Assembly (NCBI GenBank): GCA_937921775.1
Contig: CAKZUK010000029.1
Span: 1 to 39,001, forward strand
DNA from: an uncultured Saprospiraceae bacterium
GTDB lineage: Bacteria; Bacteroidota; Bacteroidia; Chitinophagales; Saprospiraceae
Reading direction: 5' to 3'
DNA: 39,001 nt
Shown: positions 17,789 to 24,916 of the stretch, piece after piece
Position numbering within the stretch: position 1 is the stretch's first letter
Layout: every line of letters starts with the position of its first letter
The notes under the pieces: model-generated
The model's input: the letters and a program-made list of their open reading frames with translations, nothing else
Told to the model about the DNA's origin: nothing
The model's database searches: none
Position numbers and translations under genes: made by a program

Positions 17789-19138
17789 TTATCTTGCAAT
17801 AGTGTTTCTATCGATTTCCAAATCTTCATTATCATTCTCAGACTTAGACAATGAATTGGTACCGTCTGTATTATTTAGTTCTCTTACTTGGTCTTTCAGT
17901 AGATTAAGCATCTCTTGAGAAGATATTGCCTTTTTAAAATGGCCTGCTAAATCACCATTGCTTTTAAATACTAAAAAGCTAGGTATCAATTGCACATCAT
18001 AAATCTGCTTTAGGTTAATACCATCAAAAGAATCCACATCCAATTTCATGGCTACGAAATGCTGATCCATATATGCTTTTATTTGTGGATTTGCATAAAC
18101 GTTTTCTTCCATAACCTTGCAAGGCACACACCAGCTTGCAGTGAAGCGAACCAACATCATTTTGTCATTTTCAAAAGCGCTTAACCTAAGCTCATTGAAT
18201 TGAGAGCTGGTCACTTCAGGTCTAGCAAGCAATTCTTGAGTCAATGAAACAGAAGCATTTGCTTCCGATTCATCGACGTTCAAGTTGTTAAATTGCTTGT
18301 TTACTTGTTTTGTTGTTGATGCGTTGTCGCTACTATTAATGGGTGCAGCATTCTCGGGGGCTGCGATATTTGAAAGTTGAAGTGATGCAATTTTAAAGCT
18401 TGAAATCTTTGTTGATTCCGATCCTTTTTTCAGAGGTATAGCTGCTCTAACTGTCTCTTTATTTTGGGAAGGTCGTACAGCTGGTTTTGATAGACGATGT
18501 GCTACTTTCCGAGGACTAATATTTGTCTTTGTGCTTGAATTAATTGAAGCGAAAGTAGCGGAGTATGATTCCATTTCTTGAAAATGAGAAACAGTATAAA
18601 CAACAGAACCGAAAGGCTCATTTTTGTTTACATCAAAATCTGTCTTTTTCTCGTTAAAGAAAGTATCGGAGCGCTGATGTACAGCCTCCCGTTGAATAGC
18701 CTTAGAGGTGTTTGGTGTGTAGTTTTCTGGATGTATAAATTCATCCGACACCTCTACTTTGACAATAGGCTTAAGGATCCCTTTCAAGCTCTTGCTTTTA
18801 GGGTTAAAGCGAACTGGGCCATCATTGCTACCGATACAATTCTTTTGTATTGTTGAATAAACGGAGTGGGTAGTAAGCTCAGGTTTAACTGAGGAAAATA
18901 TGCTAGTAAGATTTACAGCAATATTACTAGTTGTGTAATTAGATGTAGTGGAAAAGAAATCTTGATTTAGGTTCTCGTTTTGAGACCAAACAATGATTGC
19001 AATAAAGAAGATTGATTTAATAATGAACCGAACCAGACCTGATTCAGTTTTACCTCCAAATAAAATTGTTAGTTCCGGATTTGAATCGTCCGTAGTAGTT
19101 GTTTCATTCGTGTGGGTAACCTGGATTGAACTTGCCAT
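17789..19138 (-). CDS. Membrane-anchored protein with C-terminal thioredoxin domain
   Basis: A 449-residue protein with three parts. Residues 1-32 are a Thr-rich cytoplasmic head. A membrane helix follows at about 34-51 (GLVRFIIKSIFFIAIIVW). Then comes a long low-complexity region to about 300, rich in Ser, Thr, Asn and Lys with no recognisable domain. The C-terminal 310-430 is a thioredoxin fold with a complete active site, W336-C337-V338-P339-C340-K341 (ASWCVPCK), and the cis-proline region LIPSFLVF. This looks like a periplasmic thiol-disulfide protein tethered by a flexible stalk, possibly delivering reductant to outer-envelope partners. The general fold is secure and the stalk role is inference. 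No cytochrome c biogenesis or dsb genes are nearby. ATG start at 19138. Confidence 0.8.
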   Translation of the reverse strand: MASSIQVTHTNETTTTDDSNPELTILFGGKTESGLVRFIIKSIFFIAIIVWSQNENLNQDFFSTTSNYTTSNIAVNLTSIFSSVKPELTTHSVYSTIQKNCIGSNDGPVRFNPKSKSLKGILKPIVKVEVSDEFIHPENYTPNTSKAIQREAVHQRSDTFFNEKKTDFDVNKNEPFGSVVYTVSHFQEMESYSATFASINSSTKTNISPRKVAHRLSKPAVRPSQNKETVRAAIPLKKGSESTKISSFKIASLQLSNIAAPENAAPINSSDNASTTKQVNKQFNNLNVDESEANASVSLTQELLARPEVTSSQFNELRLSAFENDKMMLVRFTASWCVPCKVMEENVYANPQIKAYMDQHFVAMKLDVDSFDGINLKQIYDVQLIPSFLVFKSNGDLAGHFKKAISSQEMLNLLKDQVRELNNTDGTNSLSKSENDNEDLEIDRNTIAR

Positions 19139-19327
19139 GTACCTGTTTTTTTGGTTTAAAAATGCACGGGTATACGACTTGACAGTTGTATCCCAAAATT
19201 CTGCATTTTCTCATGGCAGTTATATCATAAATATAGAGCAAACAATTTTGTTTACAAAATGATGAAATGGAACCCATTAAAATGAATTATAATTTAATCT
19301 AAGGGCGCTCTGATTTTTATCCAGAAT

Positions 19328-19364
19328 AAAAAAAGCCTGATTTCTGGAGTAAAATCAGGCTTTT
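19328..19364 (-). terminator. Rho-independent terminator of the hydrolase gene
   Basis: AAAAGCCTGATTT (19331-19343) pairs perfectly with AAATCAGGCTTTT (19352-19364), a 13-bp stem with an 8-nt loop. On the minus strand it continues into a T-rich tract. It is 34 nt past the hydrolase stop. Confidence 0.88.
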
Positions 19365-19397
19365 CTGGATATTTCACCAGAGATTCATATGATATCT

Positions 19398-20420
19398 TTA
19401 TTTTATTTTTTCAGGTGCACTTTTTTTATCTGGCTGGGTTATTTCCAGCTCTTTCACTGCTTTTCCATCACTCCAGAGCCCCATATGTCGTTGAGCTGGG
19501 GTATTTCCTAAGGCATAGTCACAATGGGTATCCGAACGCGAACAATCTAGCAAAGCATCCAATATCTTCCAATAGCCAAAGTAATCAATGGCATCTATGC
19601 TACTTGATTTTTTTGCTCGCCGAGCTGTTACATTCCTCACCCCATTATCCAAATCAGGATTAATACAATAGGACTCATTATGTCCAGCTTTTAATCGTTG
19701 GCAACCATGATGATCTTTATGCTGTCGAATCAGATTTCTATCGGTCACCTTGCTTGCTGTATCAAAGATTCTAAGTCCTAACTTATCTCCAACTATTCGG
19801 TCATCATCACTGACCATAACTACCAATTTTGTATCAGCGGGAATACTCGTATACTCTTTCAATACCCCTCCTTTAAAAGGCCCCGAACCTGGCGAGCATA
19901 GCATCAATACTTTGGGTTGAGGAATTCCATTTTCCACAAAGCTGGCTCCAAGCCCAGCTGAGATTACTCCTCCATATGAATGCCCTATAACAGCTAAGTC
20001 AGACACAATAGCTTGGACATGATCACTTGTATCCATTATCGCTAATGCATCCTTGATTGCGGTGGCAGTATTAGGAATAAATTCGGAAGGTGATGGACTG
20101 AATAAGTTTTTCTGATAACGAGGAAAAATAACGATGTTTCCTTTTCGAACTAGATGTTTAATCCAGTCTCCATATACCATAGGATTGTAGGCTCCGTATC
20201 CATGCACAAAAACGATGAGGTGTGCAGAATCTGGTCTTGGTAAAGCCGGCTCATACAACCAAAACCCATCCGGCTCAGATGCATAATCATATTGTACGAT
20301 GGAGTCATGAAGATAATCAGATCCTCCAGGCCCTGAGCTTGGTTGAGCAGGCCCTAAAATATCCTGCGCAGTCAATAACTGACAGATTAAAAATAGCAAT
20401 ATTAGAAAGGTATATTTCAC
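19398..20420 (-). CDS. Secreted alpha/beta hydrolase
   Basis: A 340-residue exported hydrolase of unknown substrate. The signal peptide is MKYTFLILLFLICQLLTAQ. The alpha/beta hydrolase core shows the oxyanion HG motif (VFVHGYGAYNP), the nucleophile elbow GHSYGG with S148, a probable acid in VSDDDRIVG, and a candidate catalytic His in KAGHNESYC. Overall it resembles chlorophyllase-like or dienelactone-hydrolase-like esterases (PF12740-type), but I cannot pick one. Three Cys after residue 240 (HHGCQRL, SYCIN, DCSRSDTHCDYAL) may form disulfides, which fits a periplasmic or outer location. It is divergent from gpsA. Length and motifs suggest an intact gene. Confidence 0.85.
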   Translation of the reverse strand: MKYTFLILLFLICQLLTAQDILGPAQPSSGPGGSDYLHDSIVQYDYASEPDGFWLYEPALPRPDSAHLIVFVHGYGAYNPMVYGDWIKHLVRKGNIVIFPRYQKNLFSPSPSEFIPNTATAIKDALAIMDTSDHVQAIVSDLAVIGHSYGGVISAGLGASFVENGIPQPKVLMLCSPGSGPFKGGVLKEYTSIPADTKLVVMVSDDDRIVGDKLGLRIFDTASKVTDRNLIRQHKDHHGCQRLKAGHNESYCINPDLDNGVRNVTARRAKKSSSIDAIDYFGYWKILDALLDCSRSDTHCDYALGNTPAQRHMGLWSDGKAVKELEITQPDKKSAPEKIK

Positions 20421-20573
20421 TTTTTATAAAATAGATGACAAAGCCTTAATGACCTTAATAGAGTTTATGATGTTGGGATTACAAGTTGAAGAACAAAAAC
20501 TAGTTCGAATTGTTGCCAGAGTTAATAACTAAACGATGAGCTTGGATAAAAATTTCTTAAAAGAGATTGGCAC

Positions 20574-20602
20574 TTTAATCTCTAATTAAAACCTTACATT
20601 TG
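20574..20602 (+). promoter_or_regulatory. Putative promoter of gpsA
   Basis: TTTA at 20574-20577, a 17-nt spacer, then TACATTTG at 20595-20602, an exact TAnnTTTG -7 box. The TTG start codon of gpsA is 37 nt downstream of the box, a normal leader length. Confidence 0.55.
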
Positions 20603-20638
20603 CTCTTGAAATTTCAAAACGCTTAAAGTCAGTTAATA

Positions 20639-21694
20639 TTGAGCACTGCAAAAGAAAATACAAAAAAAACAGTTGGTGTAATTGGAGCAGGTAGCTTTGG
20701 TACCACCATAGCCAATTTACTATCTAACAACCGAGATGTATTATTATACACTCGCCAGACTGACTTGGCTCGTCAAATCAATGAAGAGCACAGACACTTT
20801 GAGCTTAAGCTTAAAGATAATCTACGTGCCACCAATGATCTGGAAGAGATGGCTGAAAGCTGTGATTTAATATTTCCTATAGTGCCTTCTAATGCTTTTA
20901 GACAAGTCATACAATCCATCTCTCCATACCTTCGCCCATACCATATATTAATTCATGGAACCAAAGGTTTTGACCTGACTGATGTAGATGAACGTCAATT
21001 ACGTGAGGCCACGATTACTCGTGAGAATGTACACACCATGAGTGAAGTCATTCTGCAGGAAAGTAGCGTGGTTCGAATAGGCTGCCTCTCTGGTCCAAAT
21101 TTGTCATCAGAAATCATGGCTGGCCAGCCTACTGCCACTGTTATTGGTAGTAAGTTTAGCGAGGTCATTAAGAAAGGTAGAAAATCACTAGACAGCAAAC
21201 AGTTCCACGTATTCGGTACACATGATATATTAGGGGCAGAGTTAGCAGGAGCGTTGAAGAATGCGATTGCCATAGGATCTGGAATTTTGGGTGGACTCAA
21301 TATGGGTAAGAATATTCAAGCCATGTTGATCACGCGAGGTTTGATGGAAATGATTTATTTAGGAAAAGCGTTGGGAGCTAAGAGTTCCGCCTTTGTAGGA
21401 ACGGCAGGGATTGGCGACTTAGTTGCCACTGCCACAAGTAAGCAAAGTCGTAACTATACATTCGGTGTCCGATTAGCAAAGGGCGAAACGATGGAGGATA
21501 TTTCGAAGACTATGCCCGAACTTGCTGAAGGTGTAAGAACTATTGCCATCATGCAAAAGCTTTCAAAGGATTATAAGTTGCATGTTCCGATTACACAAAT
21601 GCTATATAATGTAATTTTTGAAGGATTCGATATTGAGCGTGCGATTGGCTACTTGATGAAGTACCCTTATTCTGTAGATGTGGACTTCTTATAA
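20639..21694 (+). CDS. gpsA: Glycerol-3-phosphate dehydrogenase [NAD(P)+]
   Basis: Reduces dihydroxyacetone phosphate to sn-glycerol 3-phosphate, the backbone for phospholipid synthesis. The 351-residue protein has the N-terminal Rossmann motif GAGSFG (residues 16-21), the LSGPNLSSEIMAGQPTA segment, the catalytic lysine K207 in ELAGALKNAIAIGSGI, and the substrate-binding region GTAGIGDLVATATS.QSRNYTFG. The C-terminal helical domain ends with EGFDIERAIGYLMKYPYSVDVDFL. The start codon is TTG: the frame has a stop five codons upstream and only ATA, TTA, CAG and AGT between, and the next in-frame ATG is well inside the Rossmann domain. A -7 promoter box lies 37 nt upstream. Confidence 0.95.
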   Translation: MSTAKENTKKTVGVIGAGSFGTTIANLLSNNRDVLLYTRQTDLARQINEEHRHFELKLKDNLRATNDLEEMAESCDLIFPIVPSNAFRQVIQSISPYLRPYHILIHGTKGFDLTDVDERQLREATITRENVHTMSEVILQESSVVRIGCLSGPNLSSEIMAGQPTATVIGSKFSEVIKKGRKSLDSKQFHVFGTHDILGAELAGALKNAIAIGSGILGGLNMGKNIQAMLITRGLMEMIYLGKALGAKSSAFVGTAGIGDLVATATSKQSRNYTFGVRLAKGETMEDISKTMPELAEGVRTIAIMQKLSKDYKLHVPITQMLYNVIFEGFDIERAIGYLMKYPYSVDVDFL

Positions 21695-21845
21695 GGTTTG
21701 AAAGAGTAATTTAAGAAGTGAAGGTTTCAAGGGCGCGTGATATGCAGAATCTCTCTTCATGTGTATCCATCATTCCTTGTATCCATCGCTCCTTCAAACC
21801 TTATTTTGGTCTTTCTTTTGCATTACAATCTTTCTACATAAATCA

Positions 21846-21861
21846 TTTCGGTAAACCGAAA
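21846..21861 (+). promoter_or_regulatory. Small hairpin just before the NUDIX start codon
   Basis: TTTCGG and CCGAAA are perfect complements around a TAAA loop, ending 15 nt before the ATG at 21877. Placed over the expected ribosome-binding region, it could hinder or modulate initiation, or be an operator. Nothing beyond position supports a function. Confidence 0.3.
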
Positions 21862-21876
21862 CAAAAACTGCTTAGT

Positions 21877-22458
21877 ATGAAAAAAGTGAACGTAGAGCAT
21901 AAGAAAAGAATATTTGATGATTTCTTCAAAATTGATGAAGTCCATTTGCAGCATGAACGCTTTGATGGGAGCATGAGCCCTACCCTACGCATCCTTAACT
22001 TTGAGCGAGGAGATGGCGTAGCAGCTATTGTATTTAATGTGGACACGGATAAGATTATTTTGACCAAACAATTCCGCTACCCTGCCTACACACGAGGTGA
22101 AGGTTGGATTATAGAAGCAGTGGCAGGTATGCAGGACGATGGAATGGATCCGGAAGATGCTATTAAAAAGGAAATTTTGGAAGAAGTTGGATATGAAGTA
22201 GAATCACTCAGTTTTATGTCAAGCTTTTTTGTTTCTCCTGGTGGTACCTCTGAACGTATTCATATGTACTATGCTGTCGTGAATAATTCTACGAAAGTAA
22301 GTTCTGGTGGCGGACTGGATGAAGAGAATGAAGATATTCAAGTCGTTGAGTATGATTTAGATCAGGCAATACATATGGCGCAGACTGGCGGTATTATGGA
22401 TGCTAAGACACTATATGGCTTACTTTGGCTGGAGAATATTGTTTTGAAGTCGATGTAA
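21877..22458 (+). CDS. NUDIX hydrolase (ADP-ribose pyrophosphatase/NudK-like)
   Basis: Hydrolyses a nucleoside-diphosphate-linked compound, probably ADP-ribose or a GDP/ADP-sugar. From the ATG at 21877 the protein has 193 residues. It has the family context LTKQFRYPAYTRGEGWIIEAVAG followed by the Nudix box at 84-106 (G84, E99, E102, E103, G105). Two box positions differ from the textbook consensus: M90 stands where Glu usually is and K98 replaces Arg. The metal-binding glutamates are intact, so activity is expected. The box is followed by the SFFVSPGGTSERIHMYYA segment, typical of the YffH/NudK branch. An upstream in-frame ATG at 21718 would add 53 residues of poor coding character, so it is rejected. 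Substrate is uncertain. Confidence 0.87.
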   Translation: MKKVNVEHKKRIFDDFFKIDEVHLQHERFDGSMSPTLRILNFERGDGVAAIVFNVDTDKIILTKQFRYPAYTRGEGWIIEAVAGMQDDGMDPEDAIKKEILEEVGYEVESLSFMSSFFVSPGGTSERIHMYYAVVNNSTKVSSGGGLDEENEDIQVVEYDLDQAIHMAQTGGIMDAKTLYGLLWLENIVLKSM

Positions 22459-22482
22459 TTGGCCGGTGGCCAAAGTTGGAAG

Positions 22483-22578
22483 TGGAAAGCTGAAGCTGGG
22501 AAGTTTCCCCTTAACGTGGCTCCGCGATATTTGAGTTCACCTTAGAAGAAAGCTTCCCACTTGCTACTTCCTACTAAT
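22483..22578. repeat. Imperfect inverted-repeat element between NUDIX and TIGR03032 genes
   Basis: The left side has GGAAGTGGAAAGC then AGCTGGGAAG (22483-22512). The right side, read on the other strand, has GGAAGTAGCAAGTGGGAAGC. The arms match imperfectly with a short insertion. The TGGAAGTGGGAAGC-like words look like an intergenic repeat family rather than coding sequence. Confidence 0.4.
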
Positions 22579-22603
22579 AAAAACTAAGAACAGATCGCAT
22601 AGC

Positions 22604-23686
22604 ATGGAAATAAAATCAAGCAATAACTTTTTCAACTACTCTACTTCTTTACCGGGTATTTTGTTTAAACTAAAATGCTCCTTGGTCATTTCTACTTATC
22701 AAGCCGGAAAAGTCATAATTGTGAGTTCTCTGGATGGAGCGCACCTGCGAATGTATGCAAAGAATTTTGCTCGTCCAATGGGCTTATGTGTTTCTGGTGA
22801 AAAACTGGCTGTCGTTGCTCAACATAAACTACATGTTTATTCTAGCTCTCCTAGGATGGCTATCCAGTTTCCGCCAAAACCCAAGTTTCATGACGCGGTC
22901 TTCCTTCCACAAGTGACCTACTACACAGGCAAAGCAGATATGCATGAGATTGATTGGGGTGATGAAGGCTTATGGACAGTCAATACTGCATTTTCCTGTT
23001 TATCCTTAATGGATGAAGCCAATCACTTTAAGCCCATGTGGAAGCCGCCATTTATAACTAAGTTGACGCCAGAAGATAAATGTCATATGAATGGACTGGC
23101 TATTCAAGACGGCAAACCCAAAATAGTGAGCATGCTTGGTACCACCGACACAAAAAAAGGATGGAAAGCCAATATGCTTGAAGGTGGTATTTTGATGGAT
23201 GTTACGGACAACAAGGTGATCTCGGACAAGCTTCCTATTCCTCATTCTCCCCTTTTTGATAAAAATGGAGATCTACTGTTCTTACTTTCCGGAACAGGCA
23301 AGGTCATGCGACAGTCCTCTACAACAGGTGAGATTAAGGAAGTGGCTTCAGCCAATGCTTTTGTAAGAGGAATGGATTTGTATGAAGATATGATTTTTGT
23401 TGGAAAATCTTCTTTGCGAAAAACCAGTACCATGTATGATTTACTCTCCTTTCCAAAAGACATCAATCCTGGTGTTGGTATATTTGACCAAAAAACTGGC
23501 GAAGAAATTGCACAGATTAACTTCTTACAACGTATTACAGAAATTTTCGATGTAAAAATAATGCCTAACCTAATAAGACCTATCATTGTAGATGAGGAAG
23601 ATGAGATAGCTAAAAGTGCGTTTAAGCTACCTAATGGAGGTTTTTTCTGGGAAAAAGCTAATTCTGAGGATAAAAAAGAAGCCTAA
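22604..23686 (+). CDS. TIGR03032 family protein, unknown function
   Basis: A 360-residue protein that I assign to the TIGR03032 (DUF4915) family from its conserved phrases: STYQAGKV near residue 32, MHEIDWGDEGLWTVNTAFSCLSLMD near 110-134, WKPPFITKLTPEDKCHMNGLAI near 145-166, MLGTTDTKKGWKANMLEGGILMDV, and LPIPHSPLF..NGDLLFLLSGTGKVM. The repeating short beta segments suggest a beta-propeller. There is no signal peptide, so it is cytoplasmic. The biochemical role of this family is unknown; members often appear near glycosyltransferase or TPR genes, but none is next to it here. Start ATG at 22604, about 145 nt after the NUDIX stop. Family match is from memory of conserved motifs and is fairly confident. 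Confidence 0.85.
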   Translation: MEIKSSNNFFNYSTSLPGILFKLKCSLVISTYQAGKVIIVSSLDGAHLRMYAKNFARPMGLCVSGEKLAVVAQHKLHVYSSSPRMAIQFPPKPKFHDAVFLPQVTYYTGKADMHEIDWGDEGLWTVNTAFSCLSLMDEANHFKPMWKPPFITKLTPEDKCHMNGLAIQDGKPKIVSMLGTTDTKKGWKANMLEGGILMDVTDNKVISDKLPIPHSPLFDKNGDLLFLLSGTGKVMRQSSTTGEIKEVASANAFVRGMDLYEDMIFVGKSSLRKTSTMYDLLSFPKDINPGVGIFDQKTGEEIAQINFLQRITEIFDVKIMPNLIRPIIVDEEDEIAKSAFKLPNGGFFWEKANSEDKKEA

Positions 23687-23823
23687 CAGCTTTTGATAAT
23701 CCGTGTACGTTATAAGATCGACGTATCTTCAAATTGCGTCTTTGTCTAAATTATCATGCGATCTAAGTTCATGGCATGCGCTAAAATCTAACTTGAAATT
23801 ACTTTTTTAAAAATAAAAACGGA

Positions 23824-24231
23824 ATGGTTGTATCAAAGAAAAACTTATTATTGGCATCTACTACTGTAGCACTTGCCGTAAATTTCTCAGCTTGTACAAA
23901 AGACAGCGACAGCAGTCAGACTGACAAACTAATAGGCGAATGGGAGATTGTTTCAATTCTAGGACAAACTCCAGAATATGCAACTATTTGGGAATTCCAA
24001 GGCGATATGAACTTTGAGTATTGTTATACTGATGCGGATGGTACATACTGTTATCAAGGTGATTGGGAATGGACAAATGACGCAGAGACTGAAGTCAAAA
24101 TGGAAGCTACGGACGGTGGCTACACTACTATATTTGATCTTAAAATAGATAAGCTTACAGATGATGTGTTAGAAGGTGATGTAACTAGTGACGGATTCAG
24201 TGCTCCAATAGAATTGAAAAAAGTAAACTAA
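23824..24231 (+). CDS. Small putative lipoprotein, lipocalin-like (paralogue 1)
   Basis: A 135-residue predicted lipoprotein. A signal sequence of about 24 residues ends with the lipobox VNFSAC, with the Cys as lipid anchor, followed by an acidic KDSDSSQTD tether. The rest is one small beta-rich domain: KLIGEWEIVSILG, WEFQGDMNFEYCY, YCYQGDWEW, a DLKIDKLTDDVLEGDV segment and a basic end. This is the pattern of lipocalin-like small Bacteroidota proteins in which GxW near the start opens the barrel. It is a clear paralogue of the next gene, in the same orientation 209 nt away, and so arose by tandem duplication. No ligand can be named. Confidence 0.8.
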   Translation: MVVSKKNLLLASTTVALAVNFSACTKDSDSSQTDKLIGEWEIVSILGQTPEYATIWEFQGDMNFEYCYTDADGTYCYQGDWEWTNDAETEVKMEATDGGYTTIFDLKIDKLTDDVLEGDVTSDGFSAPIELKKVN

Positions 24232-24254
24232 AATTTTTTATGGATGAATTAATA

Positions 24255-24292
24255 TTTAATGAAGTTGTTTAATGAAGTTGTTTAATGAAATT
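24255..24292. repeat. 13-bp tandem repeat between the lipoprotein paralogues
   Basis: The unit TTTAATGAAGTTG occurs at 24255-24267 and 24268-24280 exactly, followed by a partial third unit TTTAATGAAATT from 24281. It lies just upstream of the proposed promoter motif of the second lipoprotein gene. Confidence 0.7.
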
Positions 24293-24319
24293 ATTTGGCA
24301 TTTCCTTTTTGACATTTTT

Positions 24320-24343
24320 CTAAATAATTTTGTCCCGCCACTT
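24320..24343 (+). promoter_or_regulatory. Repeated motif with -7 box upstream of lipoprotein paralogue 2
   Basis: The 18-nt core CTAAATAATTTTGTCCCG (24320-24337) contains TAATTTTG (24325-24332), an exact TAnnTTTG box, about 109 nt before the next ATG. The 24-nt stretch recurs, in reverse orientation, at 26672-26695 with one difference, and the core at 161-178 with one difference. A good -33 box at the standard spacing is not evident. Confidence 0.5.
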
Positions 24344-24440
24344 TTATTGCTTTTTTAGAAAAAAATAATATCTTCGATTGCAGATTAATAATCTCTTAGT
24401 AAGTTCAAATATTATCATAAACTCATTTAATAAAACTAAA

Positions 24441-24854
24441 ATGGTTCTAACAAAGAAAAACGTATTAATGGCATCTGCTGGTGTCGCACTTGCATTCAAC
24501 TTCAGTGCTTGTAAAAAAGACAAAGACAGCCAAACCGACAAATTGGTAGGTGAATGGGAAGTTCTGACTCAAGATGGAGATCCTATTGATGATGGTTATC
24601 TATCGACTTTTGTATTTGAAGCAGACAAAGATTTCAGCTATTGCTATGAAGAAATTGGGGCAGATAAATACTGCTACACTGGTGACTGGGAATGGGGTAA
24701 TGATGATGAAACTGAAGTTGACCTTGATATAAGCTATGGTGGGTATAATATAATAGCCGTTTTGGAAATCGACGAACTCACAGACGATGTTTTGGAAGGT
24801 GATTTGAAAGTTGATGGATATTCTACTTCGTTTACAATGAAGAAAAAGAACTAA
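24441..24854 (+). CDS. Small putative lipoprotein, lipocalin-like (paralogue 2)
   Basis: Tandem paralogue of the preceding gene. From the ATG at 24441 the product has 137 residues: signal sequence, lipobox FNFSAC, acidic KKDKDSQTD tether, then the same domain in the same order (KLVGEWEVL, FEADKDFSYCY, YCYTGDWEWGNDDETEVDLD, LEIDELTDDVLEGDL, basic KKKN end). An earlier in-frame ATG at 24378 would add 21 residues before the signal sequence and is unlikely. The start regions of the two paralogues (MVVSKKNLLLAS and MVLTKKNVLMAS) agree, which supports both starts. The gene ends 24 nt before a terminator shared with the convergent decarboxylase gene. Confidence 0.82.
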   Translation: MVLTKKNVLMASAGVALAFNFSACKKDKDSQTDKLVGEWEVLTQDGDPIDDGYLSTFVFEADKDFSYCYEEIGADKYCYTGDWEWGNDDETEVDLDISYGGYNIIAVLEIDELTDDVLEGDLKVDGYSTSFTMKKKN

Positions 24855-24877
24855 AATTTATAATTAAAGCACAAGTC

Positions 24878-24908
24878 ATCCCGAATTTTCATTATGAAAG
24901 TTCGGGAT
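24878..24908. terminator. Hairpin terminator between lipoprotein 2 and the decarboxylase gene
   Basis: ATCCCGAATTTTC pairs with GAAAGTTCGGGAT around an ATTAT loop, 13 positions with one T-G wobble, followed on the plus strand by TTCTTATG. It lies between convergent genes and may serve both. Its core ATCCCGAA/TTCGGGAT is the same as in the hairpin at 13520-13559. Confidence 0.75.
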
Positions 24909-24916
24909 TTCTTATG

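Noticed and set aside
21718..21876. Longer start for the NUDIX hydrolase
   Set aside because: The extra 53 residues look like translated intergenic sequence and include the TTTCGG/CCGAAA hairpin; the 193-residue form matches the family.
24378..24440. Longer start for lipoprotein paralogue 2
   Set aside because: The extension precedes a complete signal sequence and has no match in the paralogue.
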